A DNA stretch of 64,000 nucleotides from Bacillota bacterium. GTDB lineage: Bacteria > Bacillota > Sulfobacillia > RBS10-35 > Bu92. The stretch is taken from positions 186,001 through 250,000 of the forward strand of contig JADBKN010000051.1 of NCBI GenBank assembly GCA_014896375.1, in the 5' to 3' direction. The first letter of the stretch is position 1; each line of letters begins with the position of its first letter. Positions 16,404 to 25,289 of the stretch are shown piece after piece. The position numbers and the translations under genes were made by a program. Under the pieces are notes generated by a model. That model did no database searches, was not told the origin of the DNA, and saw only the letters and a list, made by a program, of their open reading frames with translations.

Positions 16404-17786
16404 TCAAACGTGAATGGCCCGGCCCTCGACGGCCAGGCCGGCTTCCCCGAGAACCTCCGACAGCGTGGGGTGCGGGTGGATGACCGTGCCCAGCTCCCAC
16501 GCGGTGCCGTCCATGAAGCGGAGGAGCGCCCCCTCCGCGATGAGGTCCGTGGCGTGCGGACCGATGAGGTGGACGCCCAGCACGCCGCCGTCCTCGTCCG
16601 CCACGACCTTGCAGAAACCCTCGCCCTCGCCCACGATGAGCGCCTTGCCGATCGCGCGGAAGGGGAAGGTGCCGGCCTTGACGCGGTAGCCGGCCTCCCG
16701 CGCCTCGCGCTCGCTGTAGCCGACGCTCGCCACCTGCGGCCGGCAGTACGTGGCCCGCGGCGCCTTGGTGTAATCGATCGGGTCGGGCTCGTGACCGGCC
16801 GCCGTCTCCACCGCCACGATCCCCTCGTGCGCGGCGACGTGCGCCAGCTGCAGGCCGCCGACGGCGTCGCCGATGGCGTACACCCCCGGCACGTTGGTGC
16901 GCATCCACCCGTCCACGCGGATGAAGCCGCGCTCCACGGCCACGCCCGCCGTCTCCAGCCCGCAGTCCTCCACGCGCGCCGCGCGCCCGACGGCCACCAA
17001 AAGAACCTCCGCCTCCAGTTTGACCTCTTCCTCGCCGCGCCGCACGACGAGCTCCACGCCGCCTTCCCCCGCGCGCACGGACGGCGCCAAGACCTGTGCG
17101 CCCGTGAGACAGCGGATGCCACGCTTTTCGAAGGCGCGCTGCAGCTCCGCGGACACGTCCTCGTCCTCAAGCGGCATGAGCCGCGGCAGCCACTCGACCA
17201 ACGTCACCTCCGCGCCGAAGTCCCGGAAGAGCGAGGCGAACTCCACGCCCACAGCGCCCGCGCCGACGACGACGACCGACGCCGGCCGCCGCTCCAGTTG
17301 CAGCGCGTGGTCGCTGGAGATCACGCGCCGGCCGTCAAAGGGCAGGCCGGGCAACTCCCGCGGGCGCGACCCCGTGGCGATGATCGTGTGCGAGGCCGTA
17401 AGCACGCGCTCCCCGACGCGCACGCGGCCGGGCCCGTCCAGAGCGCCGCGGCCCCTGACGAGCTCCACCCCGTTCTTCTTGAGGAGGTACTCGACCCCAC
17501 GGTGCAGCGTGGTGACAATGCGGTGCTTGCGCTGCGCCAGACCGGCCCAGTCGACGTCCGCGCCCGCGACCGGCGTGAGGCCGAACTCCGCGGCGCGGCG
17601 GATGTCATGGAGCAGGTCGGCCGCCTGCAGCATGACTTTCGTCGGGATGCAACCGCGGTGCAGGCAGGTGCCGCCCACCTTGTCCTCCTCCACCAGGGCC
17701 GCCTTCATGCCCAGCTGCGCGGCGCGGATGGCGGCGACGTACCCGCCCGTGCCGCCACCGAGCACCACGACGTCGAAATCGGCCAC
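16404..17786 (-). CDS. lpdA: Dihydrolipoyl dehydrogenase (E3)
   Basis: The 460-residue flavoprotein reoxidises the E2 lipoyl group and reduces NAD+. Visible are the N-terminal FAD motif GGGTGGYVAA, the redox-active disulfide GGTCLHRGCIPTK, the NAD motif GAGAVGVEFA, the second FAD motif YAIGDAVGG, and the interface domain ending in AIHPHPTLSE, which gives the catalytic His-Pro-x-x-Glu-like element. It is the first gene of the operon. The GTG at 17786 sits at the natural N terminus (VADFDVVVLGGG). The promoter lies in the 140-bp gap shared with the divergent exchanger gene. Confidence 0.95.
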   Translation of the reverse strand: MADFDVVVLGGGTGGYVAAIRAAQLGMKAALVEEDKVGGTCLHRGCIPTKVMLQAADLLHDIRRAAEFGLTPVAGADVDWAGLAQRKHRIVTTLHRGVEYLLKKNGVELVRGRGALDGPGRVRVGERVLTASHTIIATGSRPRELPGLPFDGRRVISSDHALQLERRPASVVVVGAGAVGVEFASLFRDFGAEVTLVEWLPRLMPLEDEDVSAELQRAFEKRGIRCLTGAQVLAPSVRAGEGGVELVVRRGEEEVKLEAEVLLVAVGRAARVEDCGLETAGVAVERGFIRVDGWMRTNVPGVYAIGDAVGGLQLAHVAAHEGIVAVETAAGHEPDPIDYTKAPRATYCRPQVASVGYSEREAREAGYRVKAGTFPFRAIGKALIVGEGEGFCKVVADEDGGVLGVHLIGPHATDLIAEGALLRFMDGTAWELGTVIHPHPTLSEVLGEAGLAVEGRAIHV

Positions 17787-17926
17787 GTGCCTCGCCCCTT
17801 CCTGGAAACCCCCTGCAAACCCGCTTACAAGGTTAGTACGAGACGGCGCCCGCTGGAAACCCCGACCCGTCCGGCATGGCCCCCCGCCCCGGCGCATACG
17901 GATGGCGCGTGGAGGCCGCCGCCGTC

Positions 17927-18913
17927 ATGATCCCCCTTTTTCTCCGGGCCGCCGCTGCTGCCGCGCTGATCGTCCTCGCAGCCGAGCTCTTCGTCAACGG
18001 CGTGGAGTGGCTGGCGCACCGCTGGCGCCTGGGGCCCGCGGGCACCGGCTCGGTGCTGGCGGCGCTGGGCGGCACGCTCCCGGAGACGCTCGTGACGCTC
18101 CTCGCCGCGCTGGGCGGCGCGGGCGGCGTGAGCACGGGCACGGCGCTCGGCTCTCCGGCCGTGCTGGCCACCCTTGCGTTCGGGCTCGTCGGCTGGGCGG
18201 CCGGGCGCGCGCGCGCGCCGCGGCCGGCCGCCGTCGAGCGGCGGGGCGGCGCAGGGCCGGGGGAGGCCGCGAGCGCCGCGCCGGGCGTGCGGCGCAATCT
18301 CCTCTGGTTCGGCGCGCTCTTCGCGGCCGCCGTGGCGCTCGCCGCGCTGCCGGCACCGGGGCTGCGGCCGGCCGCGGCGCCGTTCTTCCTCGCCGCCTGG
18401 GCCGTCTTCTGCCTTCGCAGCTGGGACCGGGGCGAGCGCCGCGGCCCCCCGCCGCCTCTTTTGTTTCGACTTCCGGCCGCCGGCCGCCTGCCGTGGCTCG
18501 TCCTGCAGACGCTCGCCGGCTGCGCCGGCCTGGCCTTCGGCGCGGAGCTCCTCGTGCACGCGCTTGAGGAATTGAGCCGCGCCTGGCAGCTGCCGTCGCT
18601 CGTCGTCTCCCTCACCCTGGCGCCGTTGGCCACGGAACTCCCGGAGATCACGACGGCCGCCCTGTGGGCCCTGCGCGGCAAGCTCGACCTGGCGCTCCAG
18701 AACGTGAGCGGCGCGCTCGTCATGTCGGCCACGCTGCCCGTGGCCGTGTCGCTGGCGCTCTGCCCCTGGCACCTGGGCCCGGCGGCTCTCGTGGCGGCCG
18801 GCGCCGCCGGCGTCGGCGCCGCCTTCGCCTGGCGCGGCGCGGCGGGCGCGCGGGGCTGGCTTTTGGCCTGCGGCGCGATCTTCGTCGCCTACCTCGCCGT
18901 GCTCCTCGTGTGA
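17927..18913 (+). CDS. Sodium/calcium-exchanger-family membrane protein
   Basis: A 328-residue integral membrane protein of the cation:calcium exchanger superfamily. The two alpha-repeat signatures are present and antiparallel as expected: ALGGTLPETLVTL (about residues 45-57) and LAPLATELPEITTA (about 230-243). The Glu residues in these repeats are the ion ligands. There are about ten hydrophobic helices. The ATG at 17927 is used with GGAGG upstream; a GTG 18 bp earlier is possible. It is divergent from the E3 operon. The transported ion (Ca2+, or another cation against Na+ or H+) is unknown. Confidence 0.85.
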   Translation: MIPLFLRAAAAAALIVLAAELFVNGVEWLAHRWRLGPAGTGSVLAALGGTLPETLVTLLAALGGAGGVSTGTALGSPAVLATLAFGLVGWAAGRARAPRPAAVERRGGAGPGEAASAAPGVRRNLLWFGALFAAAVALAALPAPGLRPAAAPFFLAAWAVFCLRSWDRGERRGPPPPLLFRLPAAGRLPWLVLQTLAGCAGLAFGAELLVHALEELSRAWQLPSLVVSLTLAPLATELPEITTAALWALRGKLDLALQNVSGALVMSATLPVAVSLALCPWHLGPAALVAAGAAGVGAAFAWRGAAGARGWLLACGAIFVAYLAVLLV

Positions 18914-18989
18914 GAGAACCGCCCACACGTGGGAGCGAGACCGCGGGCGCCGGCCGCGGCGGGGAACACTGGGCGGGGAGGAGATGTCC

Positions 18990-20225
18990 ATGCCGGACGA
19001 TGACGCCATTGTGATCCTGGGTGCCGGCTACGCCGGTCTCACGGCCTACCTGGAACTGCGCCGCGCGCTGGGCCGCAGCGCCCCGCTCTGTCTCGTCAAC
19101 CGCGGCCGCACGCATTACTTCACGACCGAGCTGCACGAGTTCGCCGCGGGCGAGGAGGAGGAGGCGGACATCACCGTGCCCCTTGAGCGGGTCGTGCAGC
19201 CGCCGCACCGCCTGGTCGTCGACCGCGTGCTGCGCATCGACGCCGCGGCGCGCCGCGTGGTCTGCGAGCGGGGCGAGGTGCCGTATGCGCGGCTCATCGT
19301 GGCCCTCGGCAGCATCCCGGAGTACTACGGCGTGCCCGGCGCGAAGGAACACGGCGTGCCGCTCACCGACCTGCGCAGCGCGCGCCGGCTGCGCGCCCGC
19401 CTTGAGGAGCTGGCGGAGCGCCGCCCGGATGCGCGTGTGGTGGTCGCCGGCGGGGGCCTGACGGGCGTGCAGCTGGCCGCGGAGGTCGCGGACAGCTACC
19501 CCGACCTGCGGGTGACGGTGATCGACGCCGGACCGCACATCATGCCCGGCTTCGAGCCGGAGCTCGTCGAGGCGGCCGTGCGTGTGCTCGAGGGCAAGGG
19601 GGTGCAAATCCTCACAGGGCGGGCGATCACGGAGGTCGACGCTCACGAGGTCACGCTTGAGGGCGGCGCCGCACGCGCCTACGACCTCCTCGTCTGGGCC
19701 GGCGGCGTGCGCGCCAACCCCGTGGTGCGGGAGTCCGGCCTCCCGGTGACGCGCGGCGACCGCGGCCTCGTCGACGCGTACCTGCGCTGCCCGGACGACG
19801 AGCGCATCTTCCTCGCCGGCGACTGCGCCGCGCCCACCGACCCGGCGAGCGGCCGCGTGGTGCCGCCCACGGCGCAGATGGCCGTCCAGGAGGGGCGCCT
19901 GGCCGCGCGCAACGCCTGGCGCGCCGAGCGCGGGCAGGAGCTGGAGGCGTTCGTGCCGCGGCAGCGGGGCGTGTTCGCCTCCCTGGGACGGCGGGAGGGC
20001 GTCGGCCGCTGGGGGCGCGAGAGCCTCTACGGCATGCCCGCCATGGTGGTCAAGCGGCTCGTGGAGGCCCACCACGCGTACGATGTCGGCGGGCTGGCGT
20101 ATCTCCTGCGGCGCCTGGCCGCCATTGCGGGCTGGGGGAACCCGGCCCGCCGGCGCGCCTGGCGCCGGCGCGTCCTCCCGGCACCCGAAGGAGGCCGGCC
20201 GGCCGGGGGGCTCCTTCGCAGCTGA
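18990..20225 (+). CDS. Type II NADH dehydrogenase-like flavoprotein
   Basis: A 411-residue two-dinucleotide-fold flavoprotein that probably passes electrons from NADH to quinone without pumping protons. The FAD motif is GAGYAGLTA, the NAD motif AGGGLTGVQLAAE, and the second FAD motif IFLAGDCAAP followed by AQMAVQEG, a helix typical of NDH-2. The C-terminal part (LYGMPAMVVKRLVEAHHAYDVGG) is amphipathic and could hold the protein on the membrane. The second ATG (18990) is preferred because GGGGAGG is 8 bases upstream; the first ATG at 18984 is too close. cydAB elsewhere in the window could accept the quinol. Confidence 0.86.
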   Translation: MPDDDAIVILGAGYAGLTAYLELRRALGRSAPLCLVNRGRTHYFTTELHEFAAGEEEEADITVPLERVVQPPHRLVVDRVLRIDAAARRVVCERGEVPYARLIVALGSIPEYYGVPGAKEHGVPLTDLRSARRLRARLEELAERRPDARVVVAGGGLTGVQLAAEVADSYPDLRVTVIDAGPHIMPGFEPELVEAAVRVLEGKGVQILTGRAITEVDAHEVTLEGGAARAYDLLVWAGGVRANPVVRESGLPVTRGDRGLVDAYLRCPDDERIFLAGDCAAPTDPASGRVVPPTAQMAVQEGRLAARNAWRAERGQELEAFVPRQRGVFASLGRREGVGRWGRESLYGMPAMVVKRLVEAHHAYDVGGLAYLLRRLAAIAGWGNPARRRAWRRRVLPAPEGGRPAGGLLRS

Positions 20226-20344
20226 TCGGGGCGGCCCAGCAGGCGAACGGACATTTTCGCCGTATTAACAAACGGCGCGACATGCGCCTACGGCAGCGTC
20301 GTTCGCCGGCTCCCCCCGCGGGGGCAGGTTCGAGGAGGATACGC

Positions 20345-21256
20345 GTGGCCCCCGTCGTCGTGACCGACTCCACCGGCATGATCCCGGCCGCCGTGCGCGA
20401 CCGTTTCCACGTCCCCAGCGTGCCGCTGAGGGTGGTCTTCGGGGATGAGTCCTACCGCGACGGCGTCGACATCCACCCGGATGAGTTCTATCGCAAGCTC
20501 GCCGCCTTCAAGGGCACGGCGGGCACGACCCAACCCTCGCCCGGGGACTTCGTCGCCGTGTTCCAGCCCATCGCCCAAGAAGGGCGCGACATCGTCTGCG
20601 TGACGATCTCCAGCCGCCTCAGCGGTACCTACAACTCCGCCCTGCAGGCTGCAGAGCTTGTGGAAGACATGTTCGACGGCGTGCGCATCGCCGTGGTGGA
20701 CAGCCGCATGGCCTCCGCTGGCCACGGCCTGCTCGCGCTCAAGGCGGCCGAGCGCGCGGCGGAGGGCGCTTCCGTGGACGAGATCCTCGCCGCGCTGGAC
20801 CGGCTCCGCCTGCGCATCGTGCTCCTGGCCGTGGTCGATACCCTTGAGTATCTCATCCGCGGGGGCCGCGTAGGGCGGGCGCGCGGGCTGGTGGGCAAGA
20901 TCCTCGGCCTCCACCCGCTGCTCACGCTGGTCGACGGCGAAGTCGACTCCCCCGGCGTCGTCCGCAGCCGCCGCGCCGGCCTGCAGCGCATCGAAGAGGA
21001 GACAGAACGGCGACTCACGGGCGAGGGGCGGCGGCGCATGGTCGTCATCCACGCGGACGCCGAGGACGAGGCGCGGGAGTGGGCGGAGCGCATCCGCGAC
21101 CGCTTCCGCCCCGACGACCTGTGGATCGAACCGTTCACCCCGGTACTGGGCGTGCATACCGGCCCCGGGCTTCTGGGCCTCGTCAGCTGCGAGGATCCCG
21201 AGGCCGGCGCGGGCGGCTCGCCGGGCGCGGACGGAGGGAAAGGAGAGCCGTCTTGA
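20345..21256 (+). CDS. DegV family protein (fatty-acid-binding, FakB-like)
   Basis: A 303-residue DegV-fold protein that should bind a fatty acid and present it to the kinase partner. Marks of the family are VVTDSTGMIP at the N terminus, TTQPSPGDF, the ISSRLSGTYNSA region, VDSRMASAGHG and YLIRGGRVGRA. The GTG at 20345 has GAGGAGG 6 bases upstream; the longer frame upstream lacks homology. It overlaps the following DAK2-domain gene (TTGA), so the two are translated together. This is the FakB-FakA arrangement that phosphorylates exogenous or recycled fatty acids for phospholipid synthesis. Confidence 0.92.
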   Translation: MAPVVVTDSTGMIPAAVRDRFHVPSVPLRVVFGDESYRDGVDIHPDEFYRKLAAFKGTAGTTQPSPGDFVAVFQPIAQEGRDIVCVTISSRLSGTYNSALQAAELVEDMFDGVRIAVVDSRMASAGHGLLALKAAERAAEGASVDEILAALDRLRLRIVLLAVVDTLEYLIRGGRVGRARGLVGKILGLHPLLTLVDGEVDSPGVVRSRRAGLQRIEEETERRLTGEGRRRMVVIHADAEDEAREWAERIRDRFRPDDLWIEPFTPVLGVHTGPGLLGLVSCEDPEAGAGGSPGADGGKGEPS

Positions 21257-22251
21257 TCGACACGCTCACCGCCGATGACCTGCGGGTGATCGGCAGCGGC
21301 GCCGTGCGCTCCCTGGAGCGCCACCGCCGGCAGGTCGACGCCCTGAACGTCTTCCCCGTGCCCGACGGCGACACCGGCGGCAACATGCTGGGCACGCTGC
21401 GCGCCGCCTGCGGCCCGGAGGGCGCGAACGAGGAGCCCGGCCGCGGCACGGAACCGTCCGCCGGGGCACTCCTTCAGAAGGCCTCCATGGGCGCCCTCAT
21501 GGGCGCGCGCGGCAACTCCGGCCTCATCCTCGCGCAGATGCTGCGCGGCATCGCCAAGGCCGCGCGCGGCCTGGAGGTCCTCAGCGCGGCCGTCTTCGCC
21601 GAGGGACTGGCGCTGGCCTCGGAGCTGAGCTACCGCGCGGTGGCGGAGCCGAAGGAGGGCACGATCCTCACCGTGGCGCGCGAGGCTGCGGCCAGCGGCC
21701 GCGCCGCGGCGGCCCGCGGCGCCGACGTCCTGGGCGTGCTCGACGCCGCCCGCCGCGCCGCGCGGGAGGCGCTCGCGCGCACGCCCGACCTCCTCCCCGT
21801 GCTGAAGGAGGCGGGTGTCGTCGACGCCGCCGGCCTGGCGCTCTGCCACATGCTGGACGGCGCCGCGCAGTTCCTGCGCCACCGGCGCCTCGCGCTGAAG
21901 GTGGGCCGGGAGCTCGCCCAGCGCGCCGCCTCGCGCCAGGCCCTCGCCGTCCAGGCGCAGGCGCACATCGAGGGCCAGAGCGACTTCGACCTGCGTTACC
22001 CCATCGAGGTGCAGCTCGTGCTCACCGGGCCCGGGCTCGACCTGGAGCGCCTGCGCGCAGAGCTTTTGCCGATGGGCGACAGCCTCGTCGTAGCCGGAGA
22101 CGAAACGCAGGCGAAGGTCCACATCCACACCGACCGCCCGGACGAGACGCTTGCCATCCTCCAGCGCTTCGGCCAGACTGACCACGTCGAGGTCACCGAC
22201 ATGCGGCCGCAGGCGGAGGCCTTCCGGCGCAACCCGGCCGGCGAGCCCTGA
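21253..22251 (+). CDS. FakA-like fatty-acid kinase, DAK2 plus middle domain, C-terminal domain absent
   Basis: A 332-residue protein. Residues 1 to about 200 form the DhaL/DAK2 nucleotide domain with NVFPVPDGDTGGNM, GARGNSGLILAQ and PKEGTILTVA; the Asp cluster binds Mg-ATP. Residues about 220-325 match the middle domain (LRYPIEVQLVLTG, MGDSLVVAGDE, KVHIHTDRPDE). FakA/YloV proteins are usually about 550 residues with a further C-terminal domain that is not found here or in the next 118 bp. TTG start, GGAGAG upstream, overlapping the DegV stop. Kinase activity is expected to remain; the loss may change FakB docking. Confidence 0.88.
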   Translation: MIDTLTADDLRVIGSGAVRSLERHRRQVDALNVFPVPDGDTGGNMLGTLRAACGPEGANEEPGRGTEPSAGALLQKASMGALMGARGNSGLILAQMLRGIAKAARGLEVLSAAVFAEGLALASELSYRAVAEPKEGTILTVAREAAASGRAAAARGADVLGVLDAARRAAREALARTPDLLPVLKEAGVVDAAGLALCHMLDGAAQFLRHRRLALKVGRELAQRAASRQALAVQAQAHIEGQSDFDLRYPIEVQLVLTGPGLDLERLRAELLPMGDSLVVAGDETQAKVHIHTDRPDETLAILQRFGQTDHVEVTDMRPQAEAFRRNPAGEP

Positions 22252-22330
22252 CGGCGAGGCGCGCCCCTCCGCTACCCCGCGGCGCGCCCGCGCGCCGGGC
22301 GCCGCGCCCCGCGCGCCGCGTGTGGCGGCC

Positions 22331-22353
22331 TCAAGAGTCGCGCAGACTCTTGA
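22331..22353. promoter_or_regulatory. Perfect inverted repeat upstream of flavoprotein gene
   Basis: TCAAGAGTC (22331-22339) and GACTCTTGA (22345-22353) make a perfect 9-bp stem with a 5-base loop GCGCA. It ends just before the G-rich ribosome site of the downstream gene and has no T-tract. It is either an operator for a dimeric regulator or an RNA hairpin that controls translation or ends fakA transcription weakly. Confidence 0.5.
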
Positions 22354-22369
22354 TCGGGGGGGTCCTCGT

Positions 22370-23608
22370 TTGGCGGAACGCCGCTTCGTCATCGTCGGCA
22401 ACGGGGCCGCCGGCACCACGGCGGCGGAGGAGCTGCGCAAGCTCGACCCGTCTGGCCGCATCACGCTCATCGGCCTAGAGCCCTACCCGCTCTACAACCG
22501 CGTCTCGCTGCCGCGCGTGCTGCAGGGCCGCCTGGCGCCGGAGCGCACGCTTCTCCGCACCGTGGAGTGGCACGCGCAGCGCGGCATCGACCTGCGCCTG
22601 GAGACGGAGGCCGCCGCTCTGCACGTCGCGGAGCGCACGCTGGAGCTGTCGACGGGCGAGGCGCTCCCGTGGGATGCTCTGCTCATCGCCACCGGCGGCC
22701 GGCCGCGCCGCCTGGGCGTGCCGGGCGACGACGCCCCGAACGTCCTGCACTTCCAGACGCTCGACGACACCCGCCGCCTGCTGGAGGCCGCCGCGGAGGC
22801 GCGCGCGCGCAGCGGCGCGGAGGCGCGCGCCGTCGTCATCGGCGGCAGCTTCATCGCCTATGAGCTGACCGAAGGCTTTGTCCAGCAGGGCTTGCGCGTC
22901 ACCTGGCTCATGCGCGGCGACCGCTTCCTGAGGCGCGTGCTGCCTCCGGAGGCCGGCGAACTCGTCGACGCCATCGCGGGGGAGCGGGGCGTCGAGGTGG
23001 TGCACAACGAGGAGGTGGCGCGGGTCGTCGTGCGCGACGGTCTCGCGGTGGCGGTGGAGACGAAGAGCGGTCGCCGCTACCCGTGCGACCTCGTGGGCGC
23101 GGGGGTGGGCCTGGAGATGTACACCGCCTGGCTCGCCGGCTCCCCCGTGCCCCTGGAGGACGGCGCCGTGCGCACCGACGAGCGGCTCTCCACCGGCATC
23201 GAGGGCGTCTTCGCGGCGGGCGACGTGGCCCGCTTCTTCGACCCGATCATCGGCCGGCGGCACCGCATGGGCACGTGGGACAACGCCCTCATGCACGGCC
23301 GCGTGGCGGCGCGCAACATGCTCGGCGCCGGAGAGGTCTACCGCGAAGTGCCGACCTACTCCAGCCCCCTCTTCGACTCGAACATCAGCGTCCTGGGCAT
23401 GACGCCCGAGGACCACCCGGGTCTGGAGGCTGTGACGCGCGTCGACGCGGCGGCGCGCACGGCGCGGACGCTCTTCTTCCTTGAAGGGCGGCTGGCGGGG
23501 GCCGTGCTCATCGGCGCGCCGCGCGGGCGGAAGCGGCTCCTGGAACTCGTGAAGTCCGGGGAGCCGGTGGCGGCCGCGGAGCGGGAGGCGCTGCTCAAGG
23601 GCGAGTGA
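22370..23608 (+). CDS. NAD(P)/FAD-dependent oxidoreductase (NirB N-terminal/rubredoxin-reductase-like)
   Basis: A 412-residue pyridine-nucleotide-disulfide-type flavoprotein. It has the FAD motif VGNGAAGTTAAEEL, the NAD motif VVIGGSFIAYELTEG (Ala replaces the last Gly of the usual GxGxxG/GGGxIGxE pattern), and GVFAAGDVARFFDP followed by HRMGTWDNALMHG, a block typical of nitrite-reductase large-subunit N termini and rubredoxin or ferredoxin reductases. No NirB siroheme domain follows, so it is a stand-alone reductase. TTG at 22370 is the only plausible start (GGGGGG, 8 bases away). The electron acceptor is unknown. Confidence 0.82.
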   Translation: MAERRFVIVGNGAAGTTAAEELRKLDPSGRITLIGLEPYPLYNRVSLPRVLQGRLAPERTLLRTVEWHAQRGIDLRLETEAAALHVAERTLELSTGEALPWDALLIATGGRPRRLGVPGDDAPNVLHFQTLDDTRRLLEAAAEARARSGAEARAVVIGGSFIAYELTEGFVQQGLRVTWLMRGDRFLRRVLPPEAGELVDAIAGERGVEVVHNEEVARVVVRDGLAVAVETKSGRRYPCDLVGAGVGLEMYTAWLAGSPVPLEDGAVRTDERLSTGIEGVFAAGDVARFFDPIIGRRHRMGTWDNALMHGRVAARNMLGAGEVYREVPTYSSPLFDSNISVLGMTPEDHPGLEAVTRVDAAARTARTLFFLEGRLAGAVLIGAPRGRKRLLELVKSGEPVAAAEREALLKGE

Positions 23609-23620
23609 CGGCGCGCGCTC

Positions 23621-23884
23621 TCAGGGGCGCCCGCGCTCTTCCTCCGGCGCTGCGCCGCGCTCGTCTTGCCCGCCGGGCCGACCCTGAACCCGGGGCTTCG
23701 GCGTCCAGCAGAGGAAGCGCCACTCCGGCCTCGTCTCGTACCCCAGGCGGCGGCAGACGACGACCACGCGACCGCCCTCGTGGCGCACGCCCACATGGAC
23801 GCAGCTCGCGCAGCAGCGCGGATCCGCGCGCGTCGGCCGCACGCCGCCCAGGGCGCCTCCGGCGGCTTCGTCAGGCGCGTTCAC
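23621..23884 (-). CDS. Small cysteine-rich protein at the end of the MoxR/DUF58 cluster
   Basis: An 87-residue basic protein. Its centre holds CCASC and, further on, VVCRRLGYE and FLCW, that is a Cys-x2-Cys pair plus two later single cysteines, which could bind zinc or an iron-sulfur cluster. The GTG at 23884 overlaps the DUF4129 gene end by 14 bp, and GGAGG sits 9 bases upstream inside that gene, supporting translation. The C-terminal third is charged and low in complexity. I do not recognise a family; it appears to be a true fifth member of the operon. Confidence 0.62.
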   Translation of the reverse strand: MNAPDEAAGGALGGVRPTRADPRCCASCVHVGVRHEGGRVVVVCRRLGYETRPEWRFLCWTPKPRVQGRPGGQDERGAAPEEERGRP

Positions 23885-25289
23885 GGGGCGCCACCTCCGC
23901 CTCCGCCGCACGGGCGGCCGCCTCCGCCCGGCGCGCGTCTTCGGCTCCGGCGAGGCCTCCGTAGCGGGCGCGCTCGTAGATCTGCAAGAGCTCGGCCGCG
24001 GCCGGCGCCGCCGCCAGCGGGCGCGCCACCGCCGCCCGCGCGTGCTCCCGCGCCGTCTCCGCGGGCGCACGCCCGCGCCCGCGACGCGCCGCCGCGCGCG
24101 CCCAGCGTCGGTAGGCGGCGCGCACGCGCCGCACGGCCTCCGGCGGCGCCTCCGGCGCGCCGGCCGCGGCCGTTCTCGCGCGGCCGGCGGCATCGTCCTC
24201 CAGGGCTTCCCGCACTTCCAGGAAGGCGGCTTCGTCCGCCGGAGCGCCGCCCTCCTCCGCCGGCCGCCGCGCCCAAAGCGCTGCCGCCACGGCCAGAACC
24301 GCAGCCGCGGCCGCCAGCGCGGCCCATGTCCACCCCTGGCCGTGGGCGGGCGGCGCCGGCGGCGGGGCCGTGCCCTGCACGCCAGTGGACTGCGCCACGC
24401 GCTCCAGCTGCTCGCGGATGCGGCCGCCGTACGGTTGCAGCACGCCGAGAAGCCAGGCCACAAGAGGAAACGTGAGGCGCGCCACCGCCTCGGCCAGCCC
24501 GTGCAGCAGCCGGTCCCAGACGGCGCCGGCCGGGCCCCGCGCGGCGGCGCCCAGCGCGCCGGCGGCCGCGGCGAGCGCGGCGCCGGCGGCCGCGAGCCGC
24601 AGGGCGCGGAGCGCGCGCATGCCGTCGCCGTCCCATGCCGCCTCCTCCATCAGAGCGGCGCGCTGGGCGCGCCAGAGGCCGAGGAGCAGCGCCAGTGCGG
24701 CGGCGGCCGCCAAAGCGCCGAGCACGGGCCGCAAGGCGGCCGTGGGGGCAGTCCAGGCCGCGACCCACCAGGCCAGAGCATGGGCGGCCACCCAGCGGCG
24801 GCGGTCTTCCGTGTCCAGGGCGGCGCGCGCGAGCGTGCTGCCGCGCCACGCGCCGAGAGCCGCCGCGGCCCACAGAGCGGCCGCCGTCGCGGCGGTCGCG
24901 GCCGCCGCGCCCGCCCCGGCTCCGCCCCAAGCGCCGTGCGCGACGTCTCCGCCCCACGCAGCGCCCAGCCCGGCTGCCTCCTCCATCGCCGCCACGACCG
25001 CCGCCAACCCCAGGAGCCCCACCGCGAGGGCCGCGGCACGCAGCCCCGGCCGGCCCGTGAATCCCTCACGGGGGAGCCGCACCCAGCCCGCGGCCCAGAG
25101 CGCCGCTGTGAAGAGCCCGAACGCGCCGGGCGGCAGGCCGCGCCCCCAAGTGAGCGCCAGGCCGAGCGCGGTGGCCGTCTCCGCCGCGGCGAGGGCGGCC
25201 CGTGCGCGGCGCCGTTCGCGGAGCGCCCCCGCCGGACCGCCGCCCTCCGCCGGAGCCCGTCCTGCAGCCGCCGTCGTCCCGCTCCTCAC
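23871..25289 (-). CDS. Multi-spanning membrane protein with C-terminal DUF4129
   Basis: A 472-residue protein with about eight or nine hydrophobic segments in the first 390 residues, extremely Ala/Gly/Trp-rich. The last 100 residues form a cytoplasmic helical DUF4129 domain ending in ELLQIYERARYGG, the hallmark of that family. In other genomes DUF4129 is often the tail of transglutaminase-like membrane proteins; no transglutaminase Cys-His-Asp core is present here. The GTG at 25289 overlaps the DUF58 stop (GTGA). It probably works in the membrane with MoxR and DUF58. Confidence 0.8.
   Translation of the reverse strand: MRSGTTAAAGRAPAEGGGPAGALRERRRARAALAAAETATALGLALTWGRGLPPGAFGLFTAALWAAGWVRLPREGFTGRPGLRAAALAVGLLGLAAVVAAMEEAAGLGAAWGGDVAHGAWGGAGAGAAAATAATAAALWAAAALGAWRGSTLARAALDTEDRRRWVAAHALAWWVAAWTAPTAALRPVLGALAAAAALALLLGLWRAQRAALMEEAAWDGDGMRALRALRLAAAGAALAAAAGALGAAARGPAGAVWDRLLHGLAEAVARLTFPLVAWLLGVLQPYGGRIREQLERVAQSTGVQGTAPPPAPPAHGQGWTWAALAAAAAVLAVAAALWARRPAEEGGAPADEAAFLEVREALEDDAAGRARTAAAGAPEAPPEAVRRVRAAYRRWARAAARRGRGRAPAETAREHARAAVARPLAAAPAAAELLQIYERARYGGLAGAEDARRAEAAARAAEAEVAPRERA

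Noticed and set aside
17840-17860. Half of a DtxR-like box (AAGGTTAGTACG) upstream of the E3 operon
   Set aside because: Only one half-site is present with no matching inverted half, so it is probably chance.
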